NCBI GenBank assembly: GCA_035276085.1
Contig: DATELY010000183.1
Coordinates: forward strand, 1-25,523
Length of the DNA: 25,523 bases
Reading direction: 5' to 3'
From: DATELY01 sp035276085
Lineage (GTDB): Bacteria; Pseudomonadota; Gammaproteobacteria; Steroidobacterales; Steroidobacteraceae
Shown: positions 21,732-25,523 of the stretch, in pieces
How the letters are laid out: every line of letters starts with the position of its first letter
Position numbering within the stretch: position 1 is the first letter of the stretch
Notes under the pieces: model-generated
Told to the model about the DNA's origin: nothing
Database searches by the model: none
What the model saw: only the letters and a program-made list of their open reading frames with translations
Program-made: the position numbers and the translations under genes

Positions 21732-23092
21732 ACGCAGCGAGCCGGTGGACGGCGAAGGTAGTCGGCGAGGCGTCAGAAGCGAACGATGACCGCATGCGGC
21801 CTTTGACGCCGGCAGAGCGGGAATGCAAGGAGACGATCTATCAGCGCTTGCTGAAAACCATCGATCTGTCGTTACTGGCAACGGCACACGACACCGATGC
21901 GCGCCGTCAGATTCGCGAGATCTGCGAGACGCTGCTGACCGACGAGCGAGCACCATTGAGCGTTGCGTCCCGCCAACGAGTCATTCGGCGGATCGAGGAT
22001 GAGGTGCTCGGCCTGGGACCGCTCGAGCCGCTGCTGTCCGACCCGACGATCTCAGACATCCTCGTGAATGGTCCGCAGCGCGTCTACGTGGAACGTCGCG
22101 GCAAGCTCGAGCTGACGGACGTGCACTTCAATGACGACGGCCATCTGCTGAACATCATCGACCGCATCGTCTCCGCAGTTGGAAGACGAGTGGACGAATC
22201 CTCGCCGATGGTCGATGCACGCTTGAAGGACGGCTCACGCGTCAACGCCATCATCCCGCCCCTGGCACTGGATGGTCCCGTACTGTCGATCCGCCGCTTC
22301 ACCGTAGAGATGCTGAAGGTCGAAGACCTGATACACATGGGCAGCCTGACTGCGGCTCTGGCCGACGTACTCCGGGCAGTGGTGAATGCACGCATGAACA
22401 TCGTCGTGTCAGGCGGCACCGGCGCGGGTAAAACGACGCTGCTCAATCTGCTGTCGGGCTTCATCCCGGAAGATGAGCGCATCGTCACGATCGAGGACTC
22501 CGCCGAGTTGCAGCTGCGGCAACCGCATGTCGTTCGCCTGGAAACACGGCCGCCGAACATCGAAGGTCGCGGCGCCATCACACAGCGCGACCTCGTTCGC
22601 AATGCCCTGCGCATGCGTCCCGATCGCATCGTGCTCGGCGAAGTGCGCGGCGGTGAGGCACTCGACATGCTCCAGGCAATGAACACCGGCCATGACGGCT
22701 CGCTCGTCACGATCCATGCGAATACTCCACGCGACGCGCTGGCGCGCGTGGAGAACATGGTGTCGATGACGGGTATCAGCTTTCCGATCAAAGCGCTGCG
22801 CTCGCAGATCGCCTCGGCCATCGACATCGTGATCCAGGTGGAGCGCATGGAAGACGGACGGCGCCGCGTGGTCAGCCTGCAAGAGATCAACGGCATGGAG
22901 GGCGACATCATCACCACCACCGAAGTGTTTGCCTTCCAGCGCTGCGGGCTCGATGCCGGAGGCAACGTCCTCGGTGAGCTGCACTCGACCGGTATCGTGC
23001 CCTCATTCGTACGCCGCCTGCGTGAACGCGGCATCGAACTGCCGGTAGACCTGTTCGCCGGGAACGCCCAGAGCCTGTTGAAGAGGAAATGA
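21728..23092 (+). CDS. tadA: Tad pilus assembly ATPase TadA/CpaF
   Basis: A 454-residue secretion ATPase that powers pilus assembly from the cytoplasmic face. It has the conserved N-terminal LGPLEPLLSDPTISDILVNG (97-115), Walker A GGTGAGKTT (229-237), an Asp box TIEDSAELQL (254-263), Walker B DRIVLGEVRGGEA (299-311) and a His box GHDGSLVTIHAN (321-332). The arginine-rich LSIRRF is also present. Length and order match the CpaF/TadA family. The ATG at 21728 overlaps the tadZ stop as ATGA, with GGGAGG five bases upstream. The tadB gene follows in overlap. Confidence 0.97.
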   Translation: MNAASRWTAKVVGEASEANDDRMRPLTPAERECKETIYQRLLKTIDLSLLATAHDTDARRQIREICETLLTDERAPLSVASRQRVIRRIEDEVLGLGPLEPLLSDPTISDILVNGPQRVYVERRGKLELTDVHFNDDGHLLNIIDRIVSAVGRRVDESSPMVDARLKDGSRVNAIIPPLALDGPVLSIRRFTVEMLKVEDLIHMGSLTAALADVLRAVVNARMNIVVSGGTGAGKTTLLNLLSGFIPEDERIVTIEDSAELQLRQPHVVRLETRPPNIEGRGAITQRDLVRNALRMRPDRIVLGEVRGGEALDMLQAMNTGHDGSLVTIHANTPRDALARVENMVSMTGISFPIKALRSQIASAIDIVIQVERMEDGRRRVVSLQEINGMEGDIITTTEVFAFQRCGLDAGGNVLGELHSTGIVPSFVRRLRERGIELPVDLFAGNAQSLLKRK

Positions 23093-23094
23093 TC

Positions 23095-24069
23095 ATGACG
23101 CAAGGCATCGGTCTGTTCCTGCTGCTCGTCTTCTTCACGGTGTTCCTCCTGCTGCAAGGCACCGTCGTGCCGATTGTCAGCGGTTCGCGCAAGATGCAGA
23201 AACGCATCGAAGGGCGCCTGTCTCAGGTTGCCAAAGCCTCTGCCGAACCGGAGTTGTCCTCGCTGTTGCGCGCCGAGTACCTGCGCGAGCTGTCACCGCT
23301 CGAGCGGTCTTTGGAGTCCATGCCCGGCATGGAAGGACTACGCCGCTTATTGGATCAGGCTGGCAGCTCGATGCCAGCGTACCGGCTGGTCATCGTGTCG
23401 CTCGGTGCAGCTGTGATTGGCGTCGTCACGGCGTGGATGACGACACGCCTGTGGTACGTCGCGACGGCCGGGCTCATCGTTGGTGCCATGGTGCCGTTGC
23501 TGCTCGTCATGCGGGGCCGCGCGAAACGCTTTGCCAAGTTCGAGGAGCAGATGCCCGAGGCGATCGACATGATCGAGCGGGCATTGAAGGCCGGTCATCC
23601 ATTCGCGCAAACGCTCAAGCTCGTGGCCGAGGACATGCAGGAGCCCATCGCGCGTGAGTTCGAGCTGACGTTCGCCGATCTGAGCTACGGTAACGATCCG
23701 CGCCGCGCGCTGCTCGGCTTATTGCAGCGAATGCCCAGTGTGTCTGTCATGGCCCTCGTCACAGCCGTGCTCATTCAGCGTGAGACCGGTGGCAATCTGG
23801 CCGAGAACCTCTCGCACATCAGCAGAGTGATCCGCGGCAGATACAAGTTTCAACGCCGGGTCAAAACGCTCTCGGCGGAGGGCCGCCTCTCCGGTTGGGT
23901 TCTGAGTCTCATGCCGCTGACATTGTTCGGCATTCTGTGGCTGCTGTATCCGGACTACACCGAGATGCTCACGCAGCATGCGAAGGGTCCGATGCTGATC
24001 TTCAGTGCTGTGGGGCTCGGCTCTATCGGCGCGTTCTGGATCAGCCGCATCGTCCGCATCGATTTATAG
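23095..24069 (+). CDS. tadB: Tad pilus inner-membrane platform protein TadB
   Basis: A 324-residue type II secretion F-domain membrane protein. The N-terminal helix (GLFLLLVFFTVFLLL) is followed by a charged loop, two further helices (LVIVSLGAAVIGVVTAW; GLIVGAMVPLLLV), the cytoplasmic F domain (FEEQMPEAIDMIERALKAGHPF ... ETGGNLAENLSHISRVIRGR) and C-terminal helices. TadB and TadC form the platform on which TadA acts. An ATG at 23089 overlaps the tadA stop, but GAGG is far better spaced for ATG 23095; the difference is two residues. The tadC gene begins ten bases after the stop. Confidence 0.95.
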   Translation: MTQGIGLFLLLVFFTVFLLLQGTVVPIVSGSRKMQKRIEGRLSQVAKASAEPELSSLLRAEYLRELSPLERSLESMPGMEGLRRLLDQAGSSMPAYRLVIVSLGAAVIGVVTAWMTTRLWYVATAGLIVGAMVPLLLVMRGRAKRFAKFEEQMPEAIDMIERALKAGHPFAQTLKLVAEDMQEPIAREFELTFADLSYGNDPRRALLGLLQRMPSVSVMALVTAVLIQRETGGNLAENLSHISRVIRGRYKFQRRVKTLSAEGRLSGWVLSLMPLTLFGILWLLYPDYTEMLTQHAKGPMLIFSAVGLGSIGAFWISRIVRIDL

Positions 24070-24079
24070 GAGGACTTCC

Positions 24080-25045
24080 GTGAGCGTCTTGATCGACAGA
24101 TTGGTATCGATCGCAGCATCCGAAGGGATCGGCTCGCTCATCTTCATCGCGCTGGCTGCGGGCACAGTCTTTGCGCTCGCGATGGGCATTTCGTACTTCG
24201 TACTGACGGCAGCCGATCCCGTGCGCCGCCGACTCGGCCTCTTGGCTAGCGCAAACGGCGAGCATGGCGGCTCGACCTCTTCGCTCGCATCTCGTCTGCG
24301 TCCGCTGGCAAAGCTGATTGCGCCCAAGCAGGGTGTTGGCGGGGGCAGAGTCGAGCGTCTGCTGGTGCAGGCCGGATATCGTGGACCCAACGCAGCAACG
24401 GTGTACTTCGGCATGAAGGCCGCTTTGATCATTGCGCTGCCGCTGATCGTGCTGCTTGCCGCTCCATTGCTCCCCAAGGTCTCGACGCTTTACCTGATCA
24501 TGTACGCCGTCGGGGCAGGCTACGCCGGATCGCTCGCCTGCAGCATTTGGTTGGACAAGGCAGTGGCGCGTCGACAAAAGGCGTTACGGATCGGCTTCCC
24601 GGATGCGCTCGATCTGCTCGTCGTCTGCGTCGAGTCGGGCCTGGGACTTGCTCCCGCAATCCAGCGCGTCGCGGATGAGTTAGGCGTGAGCCATCCTGAG
24701 CTCGGCGAGGAGCTCGCACTGGTCAATGCCGAGATGCGCGCCGGTGTCGAGCGCGGCGAGGCGCTCAAGCACCTGGCCGACCGCACCGGGCTGACCGACG
24801 TGCGCGGTATGACGGGCATGCTCGTGCAGACCCTGCGCTTCGGCACGAGTGTGGCGGACGCCCTGCGCGTCTACTCGGAAGAGTTTCGCGACAAGCGCAC
24901 CCAGGCTGCTGAAGAGCAGGCGGCAAAGATCGGAACCAAGATGATCTTCCCTCTGGTGCTGTGTTTGTTTCCTTCGTTCTTCCTCGTGGCCATTGGACCG
25001 CCTGTCCTTGGCGCAATCGAAGCGTTCTCCAAGACAGGCCCGTAA
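24080..25045 (+). CDS. tadC: Tad pilus inner-membrane platform protein TadC
   Basis: A 321-residue membrane protein with a type II secretion F domain. Helices lie at about residues 18-43, 110-150 and near the C-terminus (IFPLVLCLFPSFFLVAIGPP). The F domain contains FPDALDLLVVCVESGLGLAPAIQRVA, ELALVNAEMRAGVERGEAL and LVQTLRFGTSVADALRVYS, all typical of TadC. It starts at GTG 24080, five bases after a consensus AGGAGGA (24068-24074), which overrules longer in-frame starts inside tadB. It partners TadB, and the tadD-like gene begins two bases after its stop. Confidence 0.95.
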   Translation: MSVLIDRLVSIAASEGIGSLIFIALAAGTVFALAMGISYFVLTAADPVRRRLGLLASANGEHGGSTSSLASRLRPLAKLIAPKQGVGGGRVERLLVQAGYRGPNAATVYFGMKAALIIALPLIVLLAAPLLPKVSTLYLIMYAVGAGYAGSLACSIWLDKAVARRQKALRIGFPDALDLLVVCVESGLGLAPAIQRVADELGVSHPELGEELALVNAEMRAGVERGEALKHLADRTGLTDVRGMTGMLVQTLRFGTSVADALRVYSEEFRDKRTQAAEEQAAKIGTKMIFPLVLCLFPSFFLVAIGPPVLGAIEAFSKTGP

Positions 25046-25047
25046 CC

Positions 25048-25523
25048 ATGAAGATCTCGATGCGTGTGCGATACCTATTTTCGCTTGCAGCATGCATGCT
25101 GTTGCTAGGCTGTGCCACATCACCGAAGACCGCTTCACCAGCGCCGCTCGAAAGCGAAAGCGCTTCCCTCGCCCGTGGTCTGCGCGACGCGGGCGATGCC
25201 GCAGTGAGAAACGGCTCACCTCGCACAGCGCTCGAGGCGTATCTGCAGGCCTTGGAAATCGAGCCTTCGAATGCCGATGTTTTCGCAGGAATGTCGCTCG
25301 CTTATCGGCAACTCGGCGCGCGACCCTTAGCCAGCTCCGCCATTCAACGCGCAGTACAATTACGCCCCGACGATCCCAATCTGCTGCAAGCAGCCGGCCT
25401 GCTGATGACGGAAGCCCATCGATGGGAGCTTGCAGCCCCATACCTGCAACGTGCGGTCGATAAAGGCGCGACCTCCTGGCAGATATTCAACGCGCTCGGC
25501 GTCTGCGCCGACATGCAGGCCAA
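25048..25523 (+). CDS. tadD: TPR lipoprotein, TadD type (5' part)
   Basis: The gene is open to the right edge; 158 complete codons are visible. A lipoprotein signal peptide ends LLLGC (Cys22), and the mature protein starts ATSPKT. From about residue 45 it contains repeated helical pairs of the TPR type: AAVRNGSPRTALEAYLQALE, then IEPSNADVFAGMSLAYRQLG, then AIQRAVQLRPDDPNLLQAAG, then WELAAPYLQRAVDKGA. TadD is a periplasm-facing lipoprotein that helps secretin assembly or stability. The ATG at 25048 lies two bases after the tadC stop, so translational coupling is likely. Confidence 0.88.
   Translation, partial: MKISMRVRYLFSLAACMLLLGCATSPKTASPAPLESESASLARGLRDAGDAAVRNGSPRTALEAYLQALEIEPSNADVFAGMSLAYRQLGARPLASSAIQRAVQLRPDDPNLLQAAGLLMTEAHRWELAAPYLQRAVDKGATSWQIFNALGVCADMQA

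Noticed and set aside
24005..24079. Longer TadC start inside the tadB gene
   Set aside because: The GTG at 24080 has a consensus AGGAGGA five bases upstream; the longer form adds a non-membrane, Ser/Arg-rich segment not seen in TadC.
1..25523. CRISPR arrays, tRNA genes, insertion sequences, prophage or defence genes
   Set aside because: No regularly spaced direct repeats, tRNA-like cloverleafs, transposase or integrase motifs, or recognisable defence proteins were seen in any frame.

Overview
The window is a 25.5 kb, GC-rich, densely coded stretch from a proteobacterium. The gene set (a UreE/UreF pair, a methylcitrate cycle operon and a complete-looking Tad/Flp pilus locus) and gene style suggest a gammaproteobacterium, perhaps near Steroidobacterales or Xanthomonadales. 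That placement is inference. I see no transposase, integrase, tRNA, rRNA or CRISPR array.

Layout. (1) 1-139, minus: the first 46 codons of a NorE-like / cytochrome c oxidase subunit III family protein. (2) 364-4262: a signalling pair transcribed divergently, a membrane-anchored hybrid histidine kinase (minus) and a GGDEF diguanylate cyclase with an intact inhibitory site (plus). A small exported cupin follows. (3) 4895-10737, minus: a catabolic operon read from right to left, with a crotonase-fold protein (PaaG-like active site), PrpB, PrpC, PrpD and a ferredoxin reductase-like flavoprotein. Two G-rich repeats with strong G-quadruplex potential flank the flavoprotein gene, and a nested hairpin separates prpC from prpD. 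(4) 10974-12245, minus: an orphan ureE-ureF pair without other urease genes. It is bracketed by two inverted copies of a ~71-nt repeat that each form a 12-bp stem with an 11-nt loop. A 39-codon ORF overlaps the ureE start by ATGA. (5) 12367-13185, minus: an AraC-type regulator with a degenerate receiver domain. (6) 13472 to the right edge, plus: a Tad (tight adherence) pilus operon with flp pilin, TadV prepilin peptidase, an unusual winged-helix AAA+ ATPase, RcpC/CpaB, the RcpA/CpaC secretin, a small lipoprotein, a Tad-like (TadG-type) protein, two TadE-like minor pseudopilins, TadZ/CpaE, TadA/CpaF, TadB, TadC and the start of a TadD-type TPR lipoprotein.

How the parts fit. The Tad genes supply the pilin, its processing peptidase, the outer-membrane secretin with its accessory proteins, the polar localisation protein, the assembly ATPase and the inner-membrane platform. 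Gaps are short or overlapping, which suggests one transcript from the 286-bp region before flp. That region holds a perfect 14-bp CRP-type palindrome and two predicted leader hairpins. The receiver-AraC protein on the other side is a natural candidate regulator. The prp genes would oxidise propionyl-CoA through the 2-methylcitrate cycle, with the crotonase and flavoprotein probably serving upstream acyl-CoA or oxygenase chemistry.

The least explained items are the winged-helix AAA+ ATPase inside the pilus operon, the repeat-bracketed ureEF module with its small ORF, and the G-quadruplex repeats. Start codons were chosen from ribosome binding sites and family lengths, and several remain arguable.
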